A DNA stretch of 64,000 nt from Fusobacterium gastrosuis (GCF_900095285.1 NZ_LT607734.1:992001-1056000), one strand, 5' to 3'. Shown: positions 26,016-34,847, counted from the first letter of the stretch. Numbers and translations are program-made. Notes: a model not told the origin generated them from the sequence alone.

Positions 26016-28019
26016 ATGAAGTTTAAAGAAGCATACAAAGGATTTTATAAAGGTGGTACAGGAGATAAGGCAAAAGCTCCAGCAATAACAAAAGAGAAAG
26101 CTAAAGACATTATTAATCTTTTTTCATATGCTGATATAGATAAGTACGATAATTATTTAGGGTATTTGAAAGATGATTATATTTTGGTTGACTTAGATAA
26201 TAAAATTAATGGTATCTATGATGAAAATAAAACAGAAAGCAAATTATTAATTGAGATCTTAAAAACTTATGGTATAGATACCCCAATAATAGAAACTAAC
26301 CACGGGCATCATTTTATTTTTAAATGTCCTGCAGATATTACAAGCAATATCACAGGTGAGCTATTACCTATTGGACTAAGGGCAGATTATAAGCTGGGGA
26401 GTAAATGGGGCTGGCAGGTATTAAAATATAATGGAAAAATAAGAACTATAATAAATGATACTAATAATATAGCAGATTTACCCCAATGGCTTAAATATGA
26501 CAAAAGGCTAAAAAATAAACTTGAAAATCTGGAGAATGAAAGGGGAGTTAATGGCCGTAATAATTTTATCAGCTCTTATAAATACCAATTATTAAAAAGT
26601 GGATACAGTGAGTTAGACACTTATAAAATATGTGAAATAATCAATAATCATTTGATGTATGAGCCTATTAATATGAAAGAGTTTACAAGCCTTATGAGAG
26701 AAGAAGCTGAATTAATGAAAGAAGTGGACCAGGTAAAAAAATTTAATTTTTTAGTTGAAAATAAGCAAGGGAATTTGACAGTAATAACTCATTTGCTAGC
26801 TGAAAAAGTAATACACGATAATCAGCTAATAAGTATAAATGATTATATCTATGGTTATAATGGCAAGTCATATGAATATATTGAGCATAAAAAAATTAAA
26901 AATAAAATATTACAAGAATATAAAAGCATAAGCACGAGCAAATGGAACGAGGCAATGTCTAAACTTGATAGCTTGCTTGAGCCTAAAGAAATTAATTTAA
27001 ATTATGTATCATTAAAAAATGGCTTGCTTAATATAGATACTTTAGAAATAGAACCCCATAATAAAGATATTATTACCACATTTTATATTGATGTAAATTA
27101 TAACCCATTAGTAAATACTGAAACAGTAGAAAAGTATTTAATGGAGCTAGTGGGAGAGGATAGAGAGGTATTCAATATTTTAACTGAATTTATTGGATAT
27201 ATTTTATATCCTAAAAATATAATGAAAAAAGCTCTAATTATCAAGGGAGAGCATAACAACGGAAAAAGTAAATTTATTGATGTTTTGACTTCTTTATTTG
27301 GATATGAAAACTGCTCTATACTTGATATGAAGCAAATGGCCTCAAGATTTGGACTAACTGGCTTAATTGGTAAAATAGTTAATTTTGGCGATGATATAAG
27401 TGACCAATATATCAATGAAGATTCAGACATTAAAAAGGCAATAAGTGGCGAACCTTTAATGATTGAAAGTAAAGGCAAGGACAGTAAACAATATTCAATG
27501 AATGTTAAGTTTTTATTTAGTGCTAACACTTTACCAAGATTTAAAGACCCTACTGGGGCTATCTCCACAAGATTTATTATAGTGCCTTTCCCTGTCACTT
27601 ATTCAAAGGAAAATGGGAATATTGATTTTAAAATAGTGGAGAAAATGACCACGCCAGAAAATATGGAAGCTTTTTTAATGCTTGCATTAAGTGGCTTAAA
27701 TAGATTATTAACAAATAAATGTTTTACATATTCACAAAAAGCCCAAATGATGCTAGATGAATTTAATGAGGACAATAATCCAATATTGACTTTTATTAAT
27801 GAAAAAATAAAAGGAACAATTCAAGGGAAAATGTACTTTAATAATAAACCAACAAATGAAATATATAGAGATTATGAGCTTTTTTGTACAAGAGATAACT
27901 ACAAACCAATAAGCAAACAGACATTCTCAAAACAATTAAAAAGATTTGTACCTGAACTAGATGTAAAATTTAATTGGAATGCTGGAAAATCTGAGAGGTA
28001 TTACTATATAAAACAATAA
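26016..28019 (+). CDS. Prim-pol / SF3 helicase replication protein
   Basis: A 667-residue replication initiator of the phage and plasmid primase (P4/D5) type. The N-terminal third looks like an archaeo-eukaryotic primase-polymerase: YILVDLDNKI (D-x-D near residue 55) and NHGHHFIFK (the s-x-H motif near 95). The C-terminal half is an SF3 helicase: Walker A GEHNNGKSKFID at about 410, Walker B region IVNFGDDIS at about 450, motif C FLFSANTLPRFKD and arginine finger ISTRF at about 500-520, then a poxvirus D5-like winged helix. Satellites such as P4 and PICIs carry such a protein to replicate independently after excision. Iteron-like repeats follow the gene. Confidence 0.88.
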   Translation: MKFKEAYKGFYKGGTGDKAKAPAITKEKAKDIINLFSYADIDKYDNYLGYLKDDYILVDLDNKINGIYDENKTESKLLIEILKTYGIDTPIIETNHGHHFIFKCPADITSNITGELLPIGLRADYKLGSKWGWQVLKYNGKIRTIINDTNNIADLPQWLKYDKRLKNKLENLENERGVNGRNNFISSYKYQLLKSGYSELDTYKICEIINNHLMYEPINMKEFTSLMREEAELMKEVDQVKKFNFLVENKQGNLTVITHLLAEKVIHDNQLISINDYIYGYNGKSYEYIEHKKIKNKILQEYKSISTSKWNEAMSKLDSLLEPKEINLNYVSLKNGLLNIDTLEIEPHNKDIITTFYIDVNYNPLVNTETVEKYLMELVGEDREVFNILTEFIGYILYPKNIMKKALIIKGEHNNGKSKFIDVLTSLFGYENCSILDMKQMASRFGLTGLIGKIVNFGDDISDQYINEDSDIKKAISGEPLMIESKGKDSKQYSMNVKFLFSANTLPRFKDPTGAISTRFIIVPFPVTYSKENGNIDFKIVEKMTTPENMEAFLMLALSGLNRLLTNKCFTYSQKAQMMLDEFNEDNNPILTFINEKIKGTIQGKMYFNNKPTNEIYRDYELFCTRDNYKPISKQTFSKQLKRFVPELDVKFNWNAGKSERYYYIKQ

Positions 28020-28606
28020 AAAAAACCATCACGTTATCACACTTTATTACACTTGAAAAGTGTAAAAGTGTAAGGCACTCAAAAGCCCATAAAATAATAG
28101 TTTTAGCTTTTATTATCACACTATCACACTTATTTTTTATTTATTATATATAAAAATATATAAATATATATAAGAAAAAAAAAGAAAAAATATATATATA
28201 TTTATAAAAATATATAAGATAATAGCACTTTTACCGTGATGAGTGTGAGGAAACACTATCTACTAATTATTTTACCACTGTTTGAAGCCCTTACACTTAA
28301 ACATTTTTTAAGCGTAATGTAAAGAGATGTTTATTGTGATGGAAAACAGAAAATAAATTGTCGAGATTTGTCGGTATAATTAAAAATTTTTGTTAAGAAA
28401 ACCTAAGGTTCAAGAGAAATTTTTTTAATAATAAAATGTGGTTAAATGTGGGTATAATTAATATTTTGTTGACAAATGTTGACATAAAAAACCTGCTAAA
28501 ACTTGACATAAAAAACCTGCCAAAACTTGACATTAAAAACCTAACAAATGCTAACATAAAAAAATAGTTGTTGAAAAATGTTGAAATAAAAAGAGAGGTG
28601 GAACAT
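28020..28606. other. Non-coding replication/recombination region between rep and xis
   Basis: 587 bases without a convincing gene. The first part (28024-28135) has many ACACTT/AAGTGT units in both orientations (TATCACACTT, TTACACTTGAAAAGTGTAA, TATCACACTATCACACTT). The middle (28136-28215) is almost pure A/T, like a DNA-unwinding element. TTACACTT recurs at 28291. The last part (28469-28595) is a 24-bp iteron array. The arrangement downstream of a primase-helicase suggests the replication origin. Confidence 0.55.
28469..28595 (+). repeat. 24-bp iteron array (TTGACAT...) before the excisionase gene
   Basis: Units begin at 28479, 28503, 28527 and 28551, each starting TTGACAT or CTAACAT and continuing AAAAAACCTGC(C/T)AAAAC with increasing divergence. 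A partial unit precedes it (TTGACAAATG at 28469) and degenerate TTGTTGAAAAATG follows. The period of 24 bases is exact. It is a likely binding array for the Rep protein or the excisionase. The TTGACA units also resemble minus-35 boxes. Confidence 0.8.
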
Positions 28607-28798
28607 ATGGAAGAAAATGTTTTATTGAATGCTAAGCAAGTAGCTAAAATAATGAACATAGGAACTAGTAGAGCATACGAAATAATGAGGGACCTAAACA
28701 AAGAATTAAAAACTAAGGGCTTTTATACTATACCTAACAGAATAAGCAAAGTTTATTTATTGGAGAGAATAAAAGGGGTTAATAATGCCAGTCACTAA
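28607..28798 (+). CDS. Excisionase-like winged helix protein
   Basis: A 63-residue protein, MEENVLLNAKQVAKIMNIGT, then SRAYEIMRDLNKELKTKGFY and TIPNRISKVYLLERI. This is the MerR/Xis-type winged helix pattern (an N-terminal helix-turn-helix then a wing with an R-I/V-S-x-x-Y/F strand). It overlaps the integrase gene by 14 bases. GAGAGGTGG supports ATG 28607. It probably bends attachment DNA and directs the integrase to excision; a transcriptional role is also possible. Confidence 0.8.
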   Translation: MEENVLLNAKQVAKIMNIGTSRAYEIMRDLNKELKTKGFYTIPNRISKVYLLERIKGVNNASH

Positions 28799-29855
28799 AG
28801 AAAAAAGGGGCGGAGAATATACGGGGCGTTGGCTTGCTAGATTTAGTTATACTGATATAATGGGAGTTAAACACACAGTATTTAAAAGAGGATTTGAAAC
28901 TAAAAGAGAAGCTCAAGAATATGAAAGAGAGTTTTTATATAATAATTCTTTGACAGTAAATATTCCGTTCAAAAATATGCTTGCTCAATATCTTGAGGAC
29001 AAAAAGCAAAGGGTAAAGGCTAGTACATTTCATCACGGATATCATAGCTCAATATTAAGATTATTTGATTATTTTAATGATTATTTAATAGTTGATATAA
29101 CTCCTGCTATTATTAGAATTTGGCAAAATGAAATATTATTAAAAACAGATTTAAAAGATACTACAAAAAGAAAAATCAATATAACTTTAAAAGCCTTTTT
29201 TAATTGGTGTGTTAAATACAGAGGCTTAAAATTTAATCCAATGAATATGACTGACAAAATAGGTAAAGCAATAGCTAAAAAAGAATTGAATATATTAACC
29301 CTTGATGAACTAAATTTAATATTACAATATATAAAAAAAGATGAACATAGGCTATTAATTAAGTTTTTATTTTGGACAGGCTGCAGAATTGGCGAAGCTC
29401 TAGCTTTAACTGTTGATGATATAGATCTTGAGAATAAGACTATAAATATAAATAAAACCTTTTCAAAAATAAAAAGAGAAATTATTGTAACAGAGCCAAA
29501 GACACAAGAGAGCAAAAGAATAATATCAATACCCAATAAATTAAATGAAGAACTAAAAGAGTATATGAGTAAAGCTATTTACATAATGGAGTACAAAAGA
29601 ATATTTAAAACTGATATTCAAAATATAAGAAGAATATTCAAAAGAATAACAATAAAGCATTTGAATAGAGATTTAACAATACACGATTTAAGGCATTCGC
29701 ACGCTAGTCTATTAATAAATAACGGAGTAGAAATTTTAGCAATATCAAAAAGGCTAGGACATAGTAATCCTACAATGACACTTAATATATATAGTCATTT
29801 ATATAAAAGCACTGAACAAAGAGCACTAGACATAATAAATAAATTAGAGGAGTAA
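28785..29855 (+). CDS. int: Tyrosine recombinase (integrase)
   Basis: 356 residues. The N-terminal arm-binding domain (about 1-60) with GRWLARFSYTD and FETKREAQEYEREF is an AP2-like fold. A SAM-like core-binding domain covers about 65-160. The catalytic domain has Arg in TGCRIGEAL (about residue 204), a lysine in the beta-hairpin (SKIKREIIVTEPK), HDLRHSHASLL, the second His in RLGHSNPTMT, and the nucleophile Tyr in LNIYSHLY. All catalytic residues are intact. It lies 147 bases from attR and ends with a strong terminator. Confidence 0.95.
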   Translation: MPVTKEKRGGEYTGRWLARFSYTDIMGVKHTVFKRGFETKREAQEYEREFLYNNSLTVNIPFKNMLAQYLEDKKQRVKASTFHHGYHSSILRLFDYFNDYLIVDITPAIIRIWQNEILLKTDLKDTTKRKINITLKAFFNWCVKYRGLKFNPMNMTDKIGKAIAKKELNILTLDELNLILQYIKKDEHRLLIKFLFWTGCRIGEALALTVDDIDLENKTININKTFSKIKREIIVTEPKTQESKRIISIPNKLNEELKEYMSKAIYIMEYKRIFKTDIQNIRRIFKRITIKHLNRDLTIHDLRHSHASLLINNGVEILAISKRLGHSNPTMTLNIYSHLYKSTEQRALDIINKLEE

Positions 29856-29875
29856 AAAAATACTCCTCTTTTTTT
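29847..29875 (+). terminator. Integrase terminator
   Basis: A perfect 8-bp stem GAGGAGTA/TACTCCTC with an A6 loop and a run of T. The left arm overlaps the end of the int coding sequence. Confidence 0.9.
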
Positions 29876-29916
29876 CTAATTAATATAAAAGAGCCTATAA
29901 TAATATAAGCCCTTTA

Positions 29917-29935
29917 TGTGCATTTTATGTGCCAA
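29917..29935 (+). repeat. Right pair of TGTGC direct repeats (putative arm sites)
   Basis: TGTGCA at 29917-29922 and TGTGCCAA at 29928-29935, spaced 11 bases, about 70 bases inside attR. They match the pair at the left end in sequence and spacing. Confidence 0.5.
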
Positions 29936-30002
29936 TAGCTTTTTTTAATTTCTATACAATAGATAAAATAATTAATTGAATATATTAAGTATACTATTTT
30001 AC

Positions 30003-30009
30003 AGCAATA
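30003..30009 (+). repeat. Right attachment core (attR), AGCAATA
   Basis: The second copy of AGCAATA. Immediately after it, at 30010, the adhesin frame resumes with [20 protein letters not shown]. Confidence 0.75.
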
Positions 30010-31923
30010 GGAGTTGGAAGTACAGCTATTGGAGAAGAAAGTGAAACTAAAGGGGATTACTCTACAGCATTAGGAAATTATGCAAGAACAGAAAAAGAAG
30101 GAGGACTTGCATTGGGAGATGAAAGTTATGCTGTTTCAGAAGGCTCTGTTGCAATAGGTTCTGTTTCACTTAGTAAAAGAGAAAAAGGAGAATTTGGTTA
30201 CGATCCTTTAACGGATAAGGTAAAAGAATTATCTAATATTTCAACTTATGATGAAGCAAGCTACAATACTGCTAAAGCTGATTACGAAAGAATATCTTTA
30301 GAAAGAAAGGAAAAAACAGAAATAAGAAATAACAAAAGAGAAGAAAAAGATAAATTACGTAAAGAGGCTAATAATCTTTATAAAGAATTAATGGCAATGG
30401 ACGGGAATGATCCAAATAGGGAAACTGTACAAGTAAGTTTAGATAAAAAATATGAAGAAGCAAATAAACTTCAAGAAGAAATAAATGAAATCCAAAAGGA
30501 AAGAAAAGAGTTAAGAGCTAAAAGAAATGAAAAAGAGGGAGAATTTAATAACCAAGTATCTACTTGGCAATCAACAGCTGGCATAGTTTCGGTAGGGAAT
30601 ATTGAAAGAGGATATACTCGTCAAATAACAGGAGTTGCCGCAGGAACTGAAGATACAGATGCTGTAAATGTTGCACAACTAAAAGCTTTAATGGAAAGAC
30701 CTGTATACTTTTATAGTGGTGGAAAAATAGAAAATACAGTGTATACTTCTGGAGCATCAATAAATAATTTATCTCTGAAAGATTTAAAATTTGATTTTGG
30801 AAATGGACTTAAAGCAGAAATTGTTGATAAAGAAAATGAAAAAAGAATTTTTGTTGGCTTAGATAAGGAAGAATTAAAAAAATTCCCAGAACTTAAAGGA
30901 GAAAAAGGAGAAGTAGGTCCACAAGGTCCAAAAGGAGAAGTAGGTCCACAAGGTCCAAAAGGAGAAGTAACAATAGGAGAAGGAGGGACTAATATAGTAC
31001 AAGGTCCAAAAGGGGATAAAGGAGAACCTGGTCCAATAGGACCAAAGGGAGAAAAAGGAGATGTAGGGCCTCAAGGACCTAAAGGTGATAAGGGAGATAC
31101 TGGACCTCAAGGGCCACAAGGAGAACCTGGAAGAGTTATAACGGATCCGATAGAAGTAGAAAATATTTTAAAAGAAGAAATTGCTAAAAAAATAGAACGA
31201 AAAGTTTTAGAAAATACAGCAACTGTAGATAACGGCTTGGCTATTGGTTTTGATAATAAAGTGACAGGAGAAAAATCAACAGCAGTTGGACATGGAAATA
31301 AAATATCGGGTAATAGATCAGGAATATTCGGAGATCCAACATATATAGCTGCAGATGATTCATATGCAATTGGAAATGATAATACAATAGAAGCAGGAGC
31401 AGATAAAAACTTTATTTTAGGAAACAATGTTAAAATAGAAAGTGGAATTACTAATTCTGTTGCTTTAGGAAATGAAAGTGAAGTGAAAGAATCGAATGAA
31501 GTGTCTGTAGGTTCAAAAGGAAATGAAAGAAAAATTACAAATGTAGCTGAGGGGACGGCAGATACAGATGCTATAAATGTTAAGCAAGTAAGAGAAAATT
31601 ACGTAAGTAAAGAAGAATTAAAAAATATTAATGCAGTAGTCGCTACAAACACTAGAAGAGTAGAGCAAGTAGATAGAAAGGTAAATAAAGTGGCTGCACT
31701 TTCAACAGCATTAGGAAATTTAGATTTTGGAAAAGTAAAAACAGGGAATATAGCTGTTGGAGCGGGTATAGGACATTTTAATAATGAACAAGCAGTATCA
31801 GTTGGAGTCGCATATGCACCTAATGAAGATATTTTCTTTACCGCTAAATGGTCAGGACTTATGGGAGATGCAAGTTATAATTCAATAGGGGCAAGTGCTT
31901 CTTATCAATTTAATATTAAATAA
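30010..31923 (+). pseudogene. Trimeric autotransporter adhesin, 3' part with collagen-like stalk and membrane anchor
   Basis: The remaining 637 codons of the adhesin interrupted at 20319. In order: head repeats ([17 protein letters not shown]), a charged coiled coil (about codons 70-175), a neck motif [20 protein letters not shown], a collagen-like Gly-X-Y block (30898-31131, with [20 protein letters not shown]), a second head-like repeat block, another neck ([17 protein letters not shown]), a coiled-coil stalk, and the YadA-type anchor from [20 protein letters not shown] to the terminal barrel strand YQFNIK. No signal peptide remains; ATG 30112 could start a cytosolic fragment. Excision of the element would rebuild a protein of about 1007 residues. 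Confidence 0.88.
30898..31131 (+). repeat. Collagen-like Gly-X-Y coding repeat
   Basis: Gly-X-Y triplets rich in GPKGEKG, GPQGPKG and GEVGPQ, interrupted once by [10 protein letters not shown]. At the DNA level a 27-base unit encoding GEVGPQGPK is repeated almost exactly near 30906-30966, so copy number could change by slippage without losing the frame. Confidence 0.85.
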
Positions 31924-31934
31924 AAATTAAAAAA

Positions 31935-31963
31935 GGAGATAGTGGGTTTACTATCTCTTTTTT
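31935..31963 (+). terminator. Adhesin terminator
   Basis: GAGATAGT and ACTATCTC form a stem around GGGTTT, followed by a run of T. The hairpin lies 12 bases after the stop codon. Confidence 0.9.
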
Positions 31964-32071
31964 ATTTTAAAAGAAATAAAAAAACATAATTTATTAAATT
32001 AATTTTGAAAGATGAAAAAAATAAGTATAATATATGCAGATGATATAAATAAATAAAAAATGGTGAAAATT

Positions 32072-33369
32072 ATGAATGTAAAGCAAGTAGTAATAAATTT
32101 AATAACTAAAGTTGATAAAGGAGCATATTCAAATATTATTCTAAATGAAACATTTAGGGAATTAAGTCTAAGTAGTAAAGAAAAAGCTTTTATCACTGAA
32201 CTTTTCTATGGAGTTTTAAGAAATATAAAATTTTTAGATCATATGATAGAAAAAAATACTAAGGAAATAAAAAAGAGTGGATAAGAAATTTATTAAGACT
32301 ATCTATTTATCAAATTGATTTTATGAATAGTGATAATAAAGGTGTTGTTTGGGAAGCAACAGAACTTTCAAAGAAAAAATATGGAGTTCCTGTATCTAAA
32401 TTTATAAATGGAACTTTAAGAAATTATTTGAGAAGTAAATCTGAATTAATTGAAGAATTGAAAAGTAATAAGAAATATGATGTTCTATATTCTATACCAA
32501 TTTGGTTTTGTGAACTGTTGAAAAAACAATATGGTGAAAATTATGAAGCAGCTATTAAAAGTTACAAAAAAATTCCATATCTTTCTTTAAGAGTGAATAA
32601 ATTAAAATATAGTGAAGAGGAATTTGAAAATTATTTAAAAGAAAATAATATAGAAATAATAAAAAAAATAGGAGCAGTTTACTATGTAAATTCAGGGACA
32701 CCAATTAATAGTGAAGAGTTTAAAAGTGGAAAAATAATTGCTCAAGATGCTTCATCATATTTGGCAGCAATAAATTTAAAAGCTGAGCCAGGAAATTTAG
32801 TTTTAGATATTTGTGCAGCTCCAGGTGGAAAAACTGCAGTTCTTGCAGAAGATATGAATAATATAGGAGAGCTTATTGCACTTGATATTCACCAACACAA
32901 AGTAAAACTTATTGAAAATAATATGGAAAAACTTGGAATTAAAATTGTAAAACCGGTTGTTATGGACGCAAAAAATGTAAACAAACAGGGAAGAAAATTT
33001 GATAAAATTTTAGTAGATGTTCCTTGTAGTGGATATGGAGTTATTAGGAAAAAGCCAGAAATCTTGTATACTAAAAATAGGGAAAATATTGAAGAATTGT
33101 CAAAATTACAGCTAGAAATTTTATATGCAGCAGCAGATATATTAAAAGAAAATGGAATTCTAATTTATAGCACTTGTACAATAACAAATGAAGAAAATAC
33201 AGAAAATATTGAAAAATTTTTGAAAGAGAGAAAAGAATTTTCTGTAGAAAAATTAAATATTCCTGAAAATGTTGCAGGAGATTATGATAAATTAGGTGGT
33301 TTTTCCATAAATTATAAGGAAGAAATTATGGATGGTTTTTATATAATTAAATTGAAAAAGAAAGGTTAA
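32072..33369 (+). pseudogene. rsmB: 16S rRNA cytosine-967 methyltransferase RsmB, one frameshift
   Basis: The N-terminal NusB-like RNA-binding domain (starting MNVKQVVINLITKVDKGAYS) is in one frame and stops at 32284 (..KEIKKSG). The rest continues in the minus-one frame (EWIRNLLRLSIYQIDFMNSD and on). The SAM domain has DICAAPGGKT (SAM loop), VDVPCSGYG and IYSTCTI, the two cysteines being the catalytic pair of m5C enzymes. The break is at ATA AAA AAG (32268-32276), a perfect A AAA AAG slippery heptamer; one more A or a minus-one slip restores the frame. The total length fits the family. Either a base-calling error, a real mutation or programmed frameshifting. Confidence 0.85.
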
Positions 33370-33374
33370 GATAA

Positions 33375-34016
33375 ATGTTAGAGGAATTAAAAGAAGCGAA
33401 TGAATATATTTATAGTAAAATAGAGAAATATAAGAAACATAAAATTGAAATTCTAAATGAGATAGAAGAAGATGCGAGAATAAATGCAGTACCCATAATA
33501 GGTAGAGAAGTTGCAGAATATTTAAAATTTTTAGTAAGTACAAATAAAAATATAAAGGATATCTTGGAGATAGGTACAGCGACTGCATATTCAGGAATAA
33601 CTATGTTAGCAGAGATTCAAGAAAGGGATGGAAGCTTAACAACAATAGAAATAGATGAAACTAGATTTAATACGGCTAAAGAAAATTTTAAAAAATCTAA
33701 ATTAAACGGAGTAAATCAAATACTGGGAGATGCAGGAGAAGAGATAAAGAAATTAAATAAAAAATTTGATTTTGTATTTATAGATGCAGCTAAAGGGCAA
33801 TATAAAATATTTTTTGAGGATTCATTTAAGCTTTTAAACGAAGATGGAATAATTTTTATAGATAATATTATGTTTAGAGGTTATTTATATAGAGAAAGTC
33901 CTAAAAGATATAAAACCATTGTTAAAAGATTGGACGAATTTATAGACTATTTATATCAAAATTATAATTTTGTTTTATTACCAGTTTCAGATGGCATAGG
34001 TTTGATAAGGAAGTAA
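33375..34016 (+). CDS. SAM-dependent O-methyltransferase (TrmR/COMT-like)
   Basis: 213 residues, 5 bases after rsmB. The class III O-methyltransferase pattern is clear: IIGREVAEYLKFLV, DILEIGTATAYSGITM (SAM loop), LTTIEIDETRF, FDFVFIDAAKGQYKIF and IIFIDNIMFRG (metal-binding Asp/Asn). The Bacillus homologue TrmR methylates 5-hydroxyuridine in the tRNA wobble position; that role here is an inference supported by the rRNA-modification neighbour. Confidence 0.82.
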   Translation: MLEELKEANEYIYSKIEKYKKHKIEILNEIEEDARINAVPIIGREVAEYLKFLVSTNKNIKDILEIGTATAYSGITMLAEIQERDGSLTTIEIDETRFNTAKENFKKSKLNGVNQILGDAGEEIKKLNKKFDFVFIDAAKGQYKIFFEDSFKLLNEDGIIFIDNIMFRGYLYRESPKRYKTIVKRLDEFIDYLYQNYNFVLLPVSDGIGLIRK

Positions 34017-34020
34017 GTTA

Positions 34021-34058
34021 AAAAAGATTGAGAAAATAAAAAACTCAATCTTTTTTTA
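34021..34058 (+). terminator. Terminator after the O-methyltransferase gene
   Basis: AAAAAGATTGAG and CTCAATCTTTTT pair around an A-rich loop, followed by T. It ends the rsmB unit. Confidence 0.9.
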
Positions 34059-34102
34059 TTAAGTTATAGAATTTACTGAAACTGATACTGTTCAAAATTA
34101 GT

Positions 34103-34131
34103 TTAACAAAAAGTGAAAACTATGTTAAAAT
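34103..34131 (+). promoter_or_regulatory. Promoter of the uppS-cdsA-dxr unit
   Basis: TTAACA (34103-34108) and TAAAAT (34126-34131) are spaced 17 bases apart, about 25 bases before the uppS start and just after the previous terminator. Confidence 0.5.
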
Positions 34132-34154
34132 AATCAGATAATGAGGTGATAAAA

Positions 34155-34847
34155 ATGGAAAAAATAATTCCACAACATATTGCCATAATAATGGATGGAA
34201 ATGGCAGATGGGCTAAGAAAAGAGGATTAGCAAGAAGCTTTGGACATGTGGAAGGTGCAAAAGCTCTTAGAAGAATTATAGAATATCTCCCTAAAATTGG
34301 AGTAAAATATTTAACGGTTTATGCATTTTCAACGGAAAATTGGAATCGTTCAGAAGAAGAGGTATCAACACTTATGTCACTATTTTTAAAGTATATAAAA
34401 AATGAAAGAAAATCTATGATAAAAAATGGGATTAGATTTTATGTATCTGGTAGAAAGAATAATGTTTCACAGAATTTATTAAGCGAAATAGAAAAATTAC
34501 AAGAAGAAACTAAAAATAATGAAAGACTAACTTTAAATATAGCTTTTAACTATGGTGGAAGAGCTGAAATCATAGATGCTGTAAATAAAATAATAGAAAC
34601 TGATGAAAAAAGTATAGATGAAAAAATTTTTTCTAAATATTTATATAATTCTTTTCCTGATCCAGATTTAGTTATAAGAACAAGTGGAGAATGTAGAATT
34701 TCTAATTTTTTGTTATGGCAAATAGCTTATTCGGAACTTTATATAACTGATATTTTATGGCCTGATTTTGATGAAAAAGAAATAGATAAGGCAATAGAAA
34801 ATTATTCAAAAAGAGATAGAAGATTTGGAGGAGTAAGGAATGTTTAA
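34155..34847 (+). CDS. uppS: Undecaprenyl diphosphate synthase
   Basis: About 230 residues. It makes the C55 lipid carrier for peptidoglycan and O-antigen from isopentenyl and farnesyl diphosphate. Signatures: IAIIMDGNGRWAKKRG (catalytic Asp), LTVYAFSTENWNRS, LNIAFNYGGRAEI, PDLVIRTSGECRISNFLLWQ and FDEKEIDKAI. ATG 34155 has GAGGTG 8 bases upstream. The end overlaps cdsA by 8 bases, so translation is coupled. Confidence 0.96.
   Translation: MEKIIPQHIAIIMDGNGRWAKKRGLARSFGHVEGAKALRRIIEYLPKIGVKYLTVYAFSTENWNRSEEEVSTLMSLFLKYIKNERKSMIKNGIRFYVSGRKNNVSQNLLSEIEKLQEETKNNERLTLNIAFNYGGRAEIIDAVNKIIETDEKSIDEKIFSKYLYNSFPDPDLVIRTSGECRISNFLLWQIAYSELYITDILWPDFDEKEIDKAIENYSKRDRRFGGVRNV

Larger units (their letters stand above)
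20313..30002. mobile_element. Integrated satellite-like element, 9.69 kb, in an adhesin gene
   Basis: The boundaries are the 7-bp direct repeat AGCAATA and the restored adhesin frame. From left to right it holds a RelBE-like toxin-antitoxin pair, a mostly non-coding 1.1 kb stretch, a divergent repressor and Cro-like pair, a Rha-type protein, a Cys-rich small protein, four small unknowns, a prim-pol/SF3 helicase replication protein, a 24-bp iteron array, an excisionase-like protein and a tyrosine integrase at the right end. Except for the repressor, all genes read rightward. No capsid, tail, portal, terminase, lysis or conjugation gene is present. This fits a phage satellite or a small replicating integrative element, not a full prophage. 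It is integrated in a protein-coding gene, not a tRNA. Confidence 0.85.

Noticed and set aside
28469..28595. CRISPR array, considered because of the regularly spaced repeats
   Set aside because: The units are contiguous 24-bp tandem repeats without unique spacers, and no cas gene is present. No CRISPR was seen elsewhere in the window.
28393..28701. A 102-codon minus-strand reading with a repeated FMSSFGRFFMSS pattern
   Set aside because: It is the antisense of the 24-bp iteron array plus the excisionase gene. The amino acid repetition comes from the DNA repeat, and there is no good start signal.
20313..30002. Full prophage or integrative conjugative element
   Set aside because: No terminase, portal, capsid, tail, lysis, relaxase or type IV secretion gene can be recognised in the 9.7 kb.
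30874..31119. Minus-strand frame rich in Trp/Phe/Ser opposite the collagen repeats
   Set aside because: It is a mirror of the Gly-X-Y codon repeat on the coding strand and has no ribosome binding site.
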